This document shows positions 36,641 to 47,476 of a stretch of 64,000 bases of DNA, piece by piece. The translations under genes were made by a program, and so were the position numbers. The notes under the pieces are model-generated. The model made no database searches and was not told the DNA's origin. It was given only the letters and a program-made list of their open reading frames with translations. Position 1 is the stretch's first letter. Every line of letters begins with the position of its first letter. Origin of the DNA: Chrysoperla carnea (taxonomy: Eukaryota > Arthropoda > Insecta > Neuroptera > Chrysopidae); contig NC_058337.1 of NCBI RefSeq assembly GCF_905475395.1, forward strand, positions 99,318,368 to 99,382,367, in the 5' to 3' direction.

Positions 36641-36801
36641 TTATCTGTCTTGTTTATCAGTAATATTTAAAAAATTATATTTCAATAAATTAAGTTACTT
36701 TAAAATAAAAAACTGGATCAAAATTAATGAAATTCATTCTATCAAAAAGGGCGGCGCATCGAACGGGGCCTAGGGCGGCAGCAAGCCAAAATCCGTCACT
36801 G

Positions 36802-36809
36802 TCAGCGGG
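36802..36809. repeat. 8-bp target site duplication of the hAT element (right)
   Basis: TCAGCGGG, exact copy of 34882-34889. Confidence 0.85.
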
Positions 36810-37730
36810 TCAGAATACAAAGGTTAAGTATGGGTGGAAAAGGGTAGGTACACTTAATACGGAGCGAACAGATCTTGTACTAATTTGGAAAATTTACTTA
36901 TATCCAGTGTATAAAATTAGACGGACAATTTTCATTGTAATTAACTGATTAAATATTAATAAGAACGTAACTTGTATAGAAAAATTTTGTATGAGTGTTA
37001 CTAATTTATTATCAATATATTATAATTTTTATTTGATATCAATCTTAATTATTTTTTTTGTTATAAACGACAATAATATCAAAATTGTATAAATATTTAA
37101 ACAAACTTATGAAGTTTTTCGAAAAAATAATTTTAACAATTATTTGGAATTGAATAGGATTAAAAATATAATAGAATACAATAGGTTCTCGATTGTACCA
37201 TAAAATATGGGGTTCGATACGAAAACTAGTGTTATGACTAACTAGTCATAAATGATAGCCAACACGTTTTACGAAAATTTTTATACTCTTTGAAGTTGAC
37301 AATTTTTTACATCAAAGCAAAAAAAAAAAAACTATTCAATAATTTACCTTTAATTATGTGAGGCACGGAAAATTTGTCGTGAATTTGAATGACGCACAAA
37401 TACTTGTTCACTTAATCCGAGAAGTTAGTGTATTTAGCGTAGTATTTCCACGCGAAAATTAGATTATGAGCTTTCAACAAACGTTTGTGTTTCCTATACT
37501 TTCAAAATTATAATTTCTGCCATTCTTTTGTATACAGGATATCCAAAAAGTACTGGAACCTCAAGTTAATTTGGCCATGATTTAACTCCTTGCCTTTATT
37601 GGTCAGAATTGCCCCTCTTGTCTTAGAGTTTCCCATGAAATAAGGTCTTTGACATTGGAATGACCTTGAAAGACATGGTCAAAGTCATATTTGGACGTCA
37701 AATATTCTGCTCTTTCAAAACCCACAATAA

Positions 37731-38123
37731 AAATTGGGATACCTACTCATTTGAAAATTCGATTTTTCAAGGTCACCATTAAAATAACTTTGACCTTGCT
37801 TAGCACAAAGTTTGGTGTCCATTTTCGCCAAAACTAAAAAAGATAGGCAATTGAAAATTTGTAGGTACCTTGGCTTGATGGTCTTATGAACCAATCTCAA
37901 AAAACGCCAAAAAATATGGAAAATAAAATAAAAATTGGGATACCTACTCATTTGAAAATTCGATTTTTCAAGGTCACCATTAAAATAACTTTGACCTTGC
38001 TTAGCACAAAGTTTGGTGTCCATTTTCGCCAAAACTAAAAAAGATAGGCAATTGAAAATTTGTAGGTACCTTGGCTTGATGGTCTTATGAACCAATCTCA
38101 AAAAACGCCAAAAAATATGGAAA
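37731..38123. repeat. 201-bp tandem duplication
   Basis: The block starting AAATTGGGATACCTACTCAT at 37731 restarts at 37932 and the two copies look identical by eye to about 38123. The period of 201 is a multiple of three, so any open frame in it is repeated. It is rich in GACCTTG-like motifs and sits in a longer dispersed sequence from about 37540. Recent duplication is likely from the near identity. Confidence 0.85.
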
Positions 38124-38164
38124 ATTTCGAAAATTTCTGAAATTTGAATAATTTCTGAATAAAT

Positions 38165-38182
38165 GGCGGCCGAAAGGCCGCC
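38165..38182. other. GC-rich hairpin with GAAA loop
   Basis: GGCGGCC and GGCCGCC around a GAAA tetraloop, standing out in AT-rich DNA just after the 201-bp duplication. It may mark the end of a dispersed repeat (Helitron ends carry such hairpins), but no CTRR terminus follows. Confidence 0.4.
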
Positions 38183-38581
38183 GTAATTGTGTTGGTTTTT
38201 CAAACTCATCTAATCTATCAAAAATAATGCAAGCACTGATATTAAACATTTTCTGTATAGAGTATTTCAACAATTAACTCAGTCAATTATTTGTGTTCAC
38301 TTGTTTTTAAAGTAGTTTTTACTTATTTCGCTTAGGGTATTCTTCGCCCTTTGTTAAATGTTCATCTTTGAATATGTTGTTTAATAAAATTATTAACACC
38401 ATTATTTTAATTTTTAATTAATTAAGATGCTTTTTATTGTAAGCTGTTCCTAAAACTTAGGTGCATGAATAATAAGCGACATAAATGAAATAATGACCAT
38501 ATACAAAATGATAAATAAATGAACTAATGCTGCTACATAAATGCTCTGAGAAAAGCGTAGAAACAATCATATGAATCAAAA

Positions 38582-41500
38582 ATGTATACCAATAAATACA
38601 CACCACAATTTAGAAATTTTGAAACAATTTCTTACAACAAGGAAATTCAATCAAAATTACCTAAATTAAAATTAGATACAACAAAAATAATCAAAATTGA
38701 TGATAACTTACTTAAACCAAAGAAAAAAAACTTGTTTTCAAAGTTTAGTGCTCAAAAAAATAAAAAACCAGAGGAATTACAAACTATTTATGGCGGTATA
38801 AAAAAATTTGCACTGTTTATATTTGATACTAGTTCAATACATGGTTTAAATCACTTAACTAAACGAAAACGACATCCAGCTGAAATGTAACTAAACACCG
38901 AAATTTGTTTGAGAAATTATTTAAAAAAAATGCAAATGTTTTTTTAGAGTAATGTGGCTTTTCTTTGTTATTTTTGCTTTATTTGGGTCAATAACGTTAA
39001 GTTTAGATACATGGCAACGTTATCAAGATAATCCAATTGTTATTTCAATGGAACGTGATAAATTTAGTTGGAATACCTCTTTTCCTGCTGCAACAATATG
39101 TCCGGGTTATAAAATTAATGAGAAAAAGTTAAATGAGGATATTGGGTAAATATTTTTAGTGTTTTACAAATGAATTTCTAGAAGCGTTAATGCAAAACCA
39201 ATTTACTATAACTAAAAATAAACATTTGTTAATGATGCTACAAACTATAGAGTAGTGCACATTTTGCAAACTTTTTGAGGTGAGGGAGAAAATTTGAGAT
39301 GCCGTGGGCAAGATTTCCTTTCAATCTCAAGAGCAGGAATTTTCAAAGCTATATTAAAAAAATACTGATGTCAACTCGTAAGACGAAGCACCTTAGCAAC
39401 TCAGAACATAACTGCGTAACTTGACTTGTTTATACGTTGCAAATTTGGTGCAGGTCAGGAAATTGGGGAAAAATCGAAATTTAATTCGAAATAACCTAGA
39501 GTTTTTATTTATTATCTTTGATAATATTTATATCATTCATTATTATTAGAAATTTGTTTTATCGAGGACTTCTTTTAAATAAAAGGAGCATGTAGGACGA
39601 ATCCATGTGGAAGTATGGAGTTACGTGTGTTATTTTTAATACTTCCCTTTTCAGGCAGTTTAAATTTACTGACAATGAGAAAGCAATGGAATTTATAAAT
39701 GCCTTAGCTTTGGCCAATTATAGCACATTCAAAGATTTACCTGAATTTGATGAAATTGATAGTTCAGATTATATAAAAATTCTGATGGAATATGCTTTTA
39801 TTTTTGAGCCATCTGTAACAAATTCAGGTACAAGTGGTGTTGAATATTTTCTAGAGAAAATTATTACTGAAATGGGTGTCTGCTATAGTTTTAATTCGAA
39901 ATTAGCTAAATATTCGACTATGTCGTAAGTTACATTTATTTATTTATAGAACAAGCTATAGTTGTGAGGCATATTGCACATTTTCCACTCCGTGGATGGA
40001 ATCAAGGGAATTGATTTTATGAAAATTTGGTAATTTTTCTTATGAGTCACTTATACAATATTATTTGTAAAAGCTGGATGCGCTCTATTAAAAATATTAA
40101 GGATGATTCAGAGCGTCGCTAGCTTTTACTAATAGTAAAAAGTAATCATGTATGAGTGATTTATAAGAAAAATTATTTTTTACTTTTTAGTACAATAAAG
40201 ACTTGTCCCTAAAAAGTATTTTATATTTCAATTTTTAATTTAAAACTAAAAAATATACATAAGTGCATCAAATATGGTGGAAGCGATGGAAAATCAGGAC
40301 GTAATTTTATAAATGTGCAATTGCCACTAGAACCAATTGTGTGTGCCAAATTTCAATCCGATAGCTTCAATGGAAGTGCGTGAAATATTGATTACAAAAT
40401 TCCAGGACAGGCATACAAGTAGTATGTATAGGTATTGCATGGATTTAGGAAAAAAAACCGGAAAAAATTGATCCGGTTCGGATCTTCAAAAACTTCAGAA
40501 CCCAACCAACTCCTATATAGTCGACAAACTCAATACAACCAACTCGTAATTACAACAATACTCCGAGCCTATAAAATTTTCGGTCTATTTTTCCGGGTCT
40601 ATTTTTGTGTCTAGTTCCGATTACCATGCAGGAATTTCAACCTTTCCTCATGTAGTGTAATTAAAATATTATAATATACTGTTGTTTCTTTTACACTTGG
40701 CTGGGAATCCTGGCGTTTTCGAGTTAATATTTTTTACTGTATGATGGGCGTATATAAGTGCTGAAACATTTATAGCTACTGGAACTCAAATCAATGGAGC
40801 GTAGTTCCTGTAAATGAAACATTTTATGTTCATCCGTTAGATGGTGAAGTATTTACAAACGTTGTAAACATGTCTACAGGTTTTTCTGTAAATTACTTAA
40901 AGTATAATTAGTCTCAATATTTTAAATTGTTAACGAATTAATACTTTATTGCAGATTTACATTCATGGCCCTGAAGAAACAGTTGATATTACTAGTGCAA
41001 ACATATTTTCTGAAAATGGTTTCTTTTTGCAAGTATATTTATCTGCACTGACTTTATTTACAAGCTACGCTGCTGGAAATTTAAGTATACAACAAAGAAA
41101 ATGTCGATTTTCATATGAATCAAATTTAGCACATAGTCCAGTTTATAGTTACACTTTGTGCCGAATTGAATGCCGAATTCAATTATGTTTAAAATTATGC
41201 GGATGTATTCCTTATTTCTACAGACCACGAGGTATAGTTCAACAAAATGGTATTAAAAAGAGCTTGAAATTGGAAGTTTTTGACGTGTCATATTTTTCGC
41301 CCTCTTGAAAAAATCGAAAAAAAAAGTACCGTTTTTTCTGCAATAACTCGTTTTAAGTGCACTTCAGGCAAAAATAGCTGCTCACTGGAGAGACGATGCG
41401 AATATTTTTCGGCTATTTTAAAGATATATGTGAGTCGTGTAGAAGAAAATAAATTACAGAATCTTTTTGCGTTTTTGGAATCTATGTATACATCAGATAT

Positions 41501-43037
41501 AAGTATTTGGAGTCTCTCCTACACATTAAAAAAATGTGTATTTTTAAACCAGCAAATATATCTGAAATATAGGGGCTTACATATTTTTCCTGGCTCCATT
41601 ATATTAACTTTATTTATCAATTTTTTGCAAAAAAGGAATTAAAGTTAATAGTTATTACTTGAGGTGAAAGCACTAAGATATCTAGCTTGTATTTTTTTCT
41701 CTTTTTTCCAAATTTTAATTCTGTATATTACTACATACTTTGAATTTAAGGCCTTTTAAAATTAGAACTCTATTTTGCTTAAAATGCACTAAAGGCGAGT
41801 TATTAACGAAACATTGAAAAAATGTCTTTTCTCAACGGTTAATTCAAGATGATCGAAAACGATGAAGCGAATGAATAACTTCATTGGAATGGACATTATC
41901 CTCCAAAACTTTTTGTAGCATCTCACAGCATATTTTATTTACGAAATACCCTCGTAGTGTAGAATTTTTCTTTGTGGGAAATCGACTCGAAAATCGGGTA
42001 ATTGGTTCTTTTAAAATTTTAGCTGGAGAAAGAATATGTGACGTAAAAGGATTACGTTGTTTATCGAATTATGCTGGTAAGTTATATTAATGTCGATTTT
42101 TGTCTTGTACAATTAAATAAATCAAATTATTTACTTTATTAAGAGTCGGTTCGTAAAGTTTAATATTGGATTTTTAATTTTTTATCGAAACTCGAAGATT
42201 TCTGTAAAACCACGGCTAAAATGTTAAAAATTATTATTTTATTGACAATATTTTCATTATTTTGATAATTGAGCATCTTTTTCAACATGGCTCCTGGTGG
42301 GCATTCTATCCCAATTTTAGCATTGGCTTGTTGTCTAAAATTCCAAATGTATCTTTTTTAGATATGCTTATAACACTTCATAATGAAAATGCACTGGGAG
42401 ACTCACAAGATCTATGCCAATGTTTACAAAATTGCGATGAAGTCTCTTATGTTGTTGAATTTATGGAAACACGAGAATGGTTTTTGGGATCAAATTTACA
42501 ATGGGGTTTAAAAGAATATCCACGAATGCGTTTAAAACGTGATGTGTTATTTGCCTTTATCGATGTACTTGGTAAATTAATCTATATTTGATGTCCTGTA
42601 GTTTCCCTGTTTCCGTCCATTTGTTATTTGAAACATTTCTATTAATTGAATTAATTTTGGATAAATTAATTCTTCAAAGTGGTAGAAAATAAATTTTAGA
42701 ACAATTTGTCACTTTTTTTTGTATTATATAATATATTAAAAAAAAAAAGAAGTTATTCTCGATTTTAATATTATATTGACGTCCTACTTGCAACGTATGA
42801 CGTCCGTTTATTGACGTACCGGTTGCAACAGGAATCGTCACAAGTCTACAACGTATAATGAGCCTCTTAATATGCTTAATTTTCTTCTTTTTTTCAGTAT
42901 ATGTTGGCGGAATGGCTGGATTGTTTTTGGGTTGTAGCGTATTAAGTTTCGCTGAAATTTTTTACTTTTTAACTATACGTTTGTATCGGTTTATTATAGA
43001 TTATCGAAATGAGAATAAAACAATTCCAAAAAAATAA
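38582..43037 (+). CDS. Pickpocket DEG/ENaC channel, paralog 2
   Basis: Eight exons: 38582-38886, 38948-39145, 39655-39924, 40776-40887, 40955-41231, 42023-42076, 42362-42571 and 42898-43037 (stop TAA); 521 residues. Exons 2, 4, 6 and 8 have exactly the same lengths as in paralog 1 (198, 112, 54 and 140 bases) and all intron phases match, so this is a tandem duplicate. Features: SSIHGLNHLT near the N-terminus, TM1 (WLFFVIFALFGSITLSL), FPAATICPG, RKCRFSYESN, CRIECRIQLCLKLCGCIPYF, and TM2 with GLFLGCSVLSFAEIFYF containing the GCS filter. As a sodium-permeable trimeric channel subunit it may assemble with paralog 1. Its N-terminus differs most from the paralog and is very lysine rich. Intron 1 is only 61 bases, against 2.1 kb in paralog 1. 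AATAAA lies 77 bases after the stop. Confidence 0.93.
40040..40215. mobile_element. Palindromic MITE, intronic copy
   Basis: Carries TGAGTCACTTATACA, AAAGCTGGATGCGCTC, GGATGATTCAGAGCG, ATGTATGAGTGATTTATAAG and TAGTACAATAAAGACTTGT, the same order as the copies at 22590-22755 and 61150-61393. It lies in intron 3 of pickpocket paralog 2. ATGGTGGAAGCGATGGAAAA follows at about 40275, as it does near the other copies. Confidence 0.6.
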
Positions 43038-43113
43038 AAATATGCATATAAATATCGACTAAATCAATAAGTAAATTATTGCACACATTGTACTTTCTTC
43101 AATGAAATTTTCA

Positions 43114-43119
43114 AATAAA
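43114..43119 (+). promoter_or_regulatory. Poly(A) signal AATAAA, pickpocket paralog 2
   Basis: Canonical hexamer 77 bases past the stop codon. Confidence 0.5.
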
Positions 43120-43160
43120 TTTCGATTTTCGCCCTATTTTCACTTATTTTTTTCGTTCTT

Positions 43161-43965
43161 TTCAGCTGTGATGTCAATTTTTCGGTAGCTATCACTTATG
43201 TGCTTAATTTCGGGACCAGGACTCCACATTTTTGAAACCTATTACAGCTAGGTTAATTTTGATCACAAATTTGAAAAATATGACCCAAATTTAGTAGAAA
43301 TACATACTTAGTTTGTCCAAAATTGGATAAAATTAGGTTGTGATAGAACAAAATTGAATTTTTTGGATTCTGATGACCCTAAATTAAAAAATTCGACTTT
43401 TATGATAAAACAGGCAAATTTGATCAGATTTTATTGGAATTTTTTTTAAAGCCCAGTAATTTTGGCTCATTCTTTTCAGCTGTTATGTCAGTTTTTCGCT
43501 AGCTATCACTAATGTGCTTAATTCCGGGACCAAATCTCCACATTCAAAAAAACCTATTAGAGCCAGGGTAATTTTGATCATAAATTTGAAAAGAATGACC
43601 CAAATTTAGTAGGATTACATACTTGATTTATCAATATTTGATAAAATTTGGGTGTGATAGAGCCAAATTAAATTTGTGAATTCTGATGACGTCATAAAGT
43701 TAAAAAAAAACGACTTTTGTGATAATATAGGCAAAGTTGATTCGATCTTATTGAAATTTTTTTTGAAACCCTCTAATTTTTGGGTCATTTTTTTAAGCTG
43801 ATATGTGAGTTTTTCACTTGCTATCACTTGTGTGCTTTATTCCGGGATCAGAACTCCAAATTCTAAAAACCTATTAAAGCTAGATTAATTTTGATCACAA
43901 ATTTGAAAAGTATGACCCAAATTTAGTATGATTATATACTTGGATTATCAAACAAATTATATATG
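43161..43965. repeat. ~315-bp tandem repeat, about 2.6 units
   Basis: Units begin at about 43161, 43475 and 43793 (periods 314 and 318). Each has TTCAGCTG or TTAAGCTG, then CTATCACT, TGTGCTT, CCGGGA or CGGGACC, TTAATTTTGATCA and TATGACCCAAATTTAGTA. The third unit stops at about 43965. Units have drifted from each other, so this is an old array. It looks like a fragment of a satellite family and starts only ~120 bases past the pickpocket stop. Confidence 0.75.
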
Positions 43966-46459
43966 TGGCATACCACATTCTAAAAAGTTAAAATTTTTGG
44001 CCTTTGAAAGCATTTATATTGGAAAAAATTAAAATCCCCCTCTAACTGAAATCCCTAATTCGATTTTTCATTTTATGGAATAAATTTAGTAATTTTATAT
44101 ATTTATTTTATCTGTTTTTTCTTTCTTTCTTTCTTTAAGAATTTATTAGTTGTTTTAGACAGAATTTTGTATGTTGTTGTTTAGTATTTAACTATTTATT
44201 TATTACACCTATGCATTATTCTGAATGTAATTGTAAAAACCGAATGAAATTTTTTAGGTTTAATAAATTTACTTACTATTTGATTCGGATCGTCAGTATA
44301 ATAAGAAACATTTTTGTTTAAGGACTAACTACAAAAATAATAAGTACTATACATCTTCAAGTACCTATTACAGGTAAAAAATGCCAAGTGTACGTTCTGC
44401 CTAATAAAATAATATAGGTACATCTATGTTTAGATAAGAAATGATAAAATAAAATTATACTTGATAAATTGATAATTTCTTTTCGTTAATTAAATATTTT
44501 CATATATTTTATTATTAAATATTAGTTTTTCTATGATTTACAATATAGATTAATTTATTAGTAGTTCCAAAATTACATAAAATATATATTAAAATGAAAT
44601 GAAAGCGGTATAATTTCAAAGTGATATTTAATTAGATAAAATATTTCAAAATCAATATCTACAAAAAATGAGCAATAATAATAACGTTTTTGTTGTGGTA
44701 CGTGAAATTAATAAAAATTTGATTAATAAATTGATTCTATATTTTAATTGCTTTTCAGTGTAATTTTTAAATTCATCAATAGATTAGTTGTATTTGTTTC
44801 TAATTGTTCATATAAATTAATTTTAGTGTTGTGTATTGTTGAATATAATTGTTAAATATTATATTCTTTGTTTATATTAATTGTTATATTTTTGTCTTAT
44901 AATATTGTTAAGACAGGTGGATTAAAATAATCTTATTTATCTATTATCATTAAAAAGTGATTACCTATATTTATAAGCGGATACATGCAATTGTTATGTA
45001 CTTGAATTTTGAAATTTTGTGCACGTAATTAGTGTAGAGGGTAAAAAACGAAAGTTAGTTGACTGTTTTCGTTTGAGAAAAAAAGAAATGTTACAGAGAA
45101 TATATTCTTAACATGACTGCAAGTAGATATTTTATTGGTTCAACAAAATTAGTAAATCAAATACTTATTTTCTTGACTGAAGTGTTGGGAACCTCGATTC
45201 AAGAAATATTTACTTTTTATAAAAACATCAATAATTAAGTAAACACGCTTACTCCAATTCAGTAATATTTTTTAACAACCATACTATATGTGTTTAGTCC
45301 TAGGAGGGGATTGTAAAGCATTAGGCGAACCTCAGAGTCGAAGACTGATTCTTGAATTAACATCGAGCCAAGCTTCAATAATATTGATCCAAGCATGGAT
45401 GCCGGGCCTTCATGCCGTTTCTTATTTCAGTTTTTGATAAAATTTGTGTATCTCAAAATTTGTATCAAAGCATAATAAGTACATTTCAAAAATCATAAGC
45501 AAAGTCAGAGACTGACTTTTTGAAAAAAAAATTGTTTCTAAAAAACTAGAATAACACATTTTAATTTTAATTTGTTAATTTATTATAAACCGAAACGAAA
45601 ATTGTATGCAGAGTATATCAAAATAAATGGTCAACAATTATTCTTAATATCGCTTACTTTATAGTCAATCGTTACTAAAACTAGTTATCTGTAGCTCAAG
45701 ATTGACAATCATTAATCATCCGAACTGATTGATATTTTTCGAATTTTTTTCTGTTAAAGTAAATATAAATTTTTATAATTTTGTGACATTTTCGTTGATT
45801 TTTTGTTTATACATTTTTGGAAAGATTATGAGTTGAAGAAGTTTCTTCTGGGTTAGGCACGCAAAATGTGATATTTTTGAAAATTATCAAAAATACTGTT
45901 TTTTTCTTCGAAAAAACAAAAAAATTAACATTAAAAACAAATTTATATTTGACAAATTTAAAAACTGCGCAACCTCAAATACCTTTCATTTTCGACCCAT
46001 GGTTTATCAGTCTAATATACCAGCTGTGAACTACCCGCTTTGCTGGGCAACATCCTCATTTAAACATCCAACATCCTCCCCCCCCCCCCCCCATATCCCC
46101 TTACGTAGGGGTTACAGCTTTGTATTGCAACACGTCATGCTCTTTTATTTGATACCCCACTTGGGTATATTTGAAAATATTCGATTATTCACCCCCACTT
46201 TCTCGCTCCACCTTTCCACCCCCTGAAAGTTAAAAATGGATAAAAACAATCCTTGAAGCTGGTTGTATATTTTGTCAATATTTGAACTTAATAAATGTAC
46301 AACTTTTTAAGTTTTGTATTATTATGCATGTATTTATAAAAAAAAAAACTTTCTCTTGAATCACTCTATCTATTAGAAATACCGCATAACAAAATCCGTG
46401 TACTTTTAAAAACCTAAGCATAAATAGGAACACGTTAGGTACAGACAGCGGGAAGCGAC
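43966..46459. other. Intergenic region
   Basis: Strongly AT-rich DNA with no recognised gene. At about 46012-46210 there is a dispersed insect-type repeat fragment (AACTACCCGCTTTGCTGGGC) that includes an uninterrupted run of 15 C at 46078-46092. The first coding exon or promoter of the downstream myosin may lie in this region or in 47163-47476, but could not be identified. Confidence 0.5.
46012..46210. repeat. Dispersed repeat fragment with poly-C run
   Basis: Contains AACTACCCGCTTTGCTGGGC, a 15-base C run, and then C-rich blocks CACCCCCACTTTC and CCACCTTTCCACCCCC. Composition is unlike the flanks. Similar 'ACCCGCTTCGCTGGG' fragments occur widely in insect genomes (recalled); a related GGCGAAGCGTTTGGGTAACT lies at 51100. 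Confidence 0.45.
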
Positions 46460-46462
46460 TTA

Positions 46463-47159
46463 GGGCCCCCGCAGACTGCAGTCTTTTTATCGGCCGATAG
46501 TTTAGTCGGGTTGGGCTGAAAGTGCGCACACCGAGCCAACTAAACCGTTTGGTTGGTGAACAGGGCGCAGACTATCCAACAGCCGGCCGACTATTCTTGA
46601 ACTAGTTTGTAACTGACTGTTGAAGCGGTCGCACAATGAAAATATTGTCCAGGAAAATTATTGGTCTCATCATACTCCGGAGGAGGAAAATCAACAAGAG
46701 ATTCCGAGAGTATCGGGTGCATCCCATTCTCAGTGATAGATTAGTTAGTGAAAAATTTTACACTATGCATTCCAAATTACTTGATTACCCGAAAAAAATT
46801 TCCGCCTATTATTGAATGAGCATTACCAGCTTCAATGAACTTTTCAAGCTAATTGGACCAGCAATAGCGAAGGAGGATACAAATTTAAGACTTTCTATAC
46901 CTGTGGAAGAGCCAAATCACAGAGCGAACTGAGCTATCGGCCGACTAAACAATCGTCATGTATGCGCAGGCGTGTATCCGCCAATACTGATTAAACAGTC
47001 GGCCGATAGATTTGTTTGAATGTAATCGGGTAGCCCATCAAACTTTTTTATCGGCCGATACTGAATCGCTGTAGTGTGCGCATATGCATTCCTCTCCATA
47101 CTGATTAAGAAGCCGACCAAACTATCGGCCGATAAAAAATCTGCAGTCTGCGGGGGCCC
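46463..47159 (+). mobile_element. PIF/Harbinger DNA transposon, truncated
   Basis: Terminal inverted repeats GGGCCCCCGCAGACTGCAGT and ACTGCAGTCTGCGGGGGCCC lie at the exact ends, flanked by the 3-bp target duplication TTA (46460-46462 and 47160-47162) typical of PIF/Harbinger. At 46664-46935 there is a HARBI1-like fragment: VHPILSDRLVSEKFYTMHSK, then MSITSFNELFKLIGPAIA and KEDTNLRLSIPVEE, with one in-frame stop between the first two parts. The DDE catalytic core is missing. Copies of ATCGGCCGAT or close variants are clustered near both ends. It is upstream of the myosin gene. Confidence 0.88.
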
Positions 47160-47476
47160 TTAGTATAATCGGATAAATCCGATTATAGTTCCTTTAAAGG
47201 TGAAAGATGGAAAAACAAACAAATATACGTAATGCATTTATCCATATTTTTAATATTATTATAAACAAATCAAATTCATAAATACCTACAAAAAGATACA
47301 GTATCTAAGAAAGCAATTTTGATTTTAGTAATTGGGTTTAATTACGTAGGTAAAAAATTCTTATCAAACATTAAACATTATCTTTAAAATAGGTACCTTA
47401 TCCATAAAAAATATTGGTAATAACTTTTCAATTTAACAACATAGCTACTCAATCATTTAATTTAATTGTTATACAG

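Larger units (their letters stand above)
34890..36801 (+). mobile_element. hAT-superfamily DNA transposon, defective, with nested insert
   Basis: It starts CAGTGATGGATTT and ends AAATCCGTCACTG, an imperfect terminal inverted repeat. It is flanked by a perfect 8-bp target duplication TCAGCGGG (34882-34889 and 36802-36809), the hallmark length for hAT. A transposase remnant survives at 35348-35551. Most of the transposase is missing: without the nested foldback the element is only about 870 bases. A 16-base direct repeat GGGCCTAGGGCGGCAG occurs just inside both ends (34924-34939 and 36766-36781). GC content at the ends is well above the surroundings, suggesting a recent arrival. Confidence 0.88.
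33500..38581. other. Intergenic spacer between the pickpocket paralogs
   Basis: Holds a hAT element (34890-36801), a foldback element inside it (35594-36640), a 201-bp tandem duplication (37731-38123) and a GC hairpin (38165-38182). The rest is AT-rich with no recognised exon on either strand. The promoter of paralog 2 must lie within it or share the upstream one. Confidence 0.6.

Noticed and set aside
37715-38209. 164-residue minus-strand open frame with an internal repeat
   Set aside because: Produced by the 201-bp tandem duplication (a multiple of three). No similarity to any protein I know and no coding context.
41320-41830. Foldback element in intron 5 of pickpocket paralog 2
   Set aside because: CAATAACTCG and GCGAGTTATTAAC segments are in inverted orientation near the ends, but the match is short and weak; not enough to call an element.
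43161-43965. CRISPR-like array
   Set aside because: Units are ~315 bases without short conserved repeats and unique spacers, and the DNA is eukaryotic.
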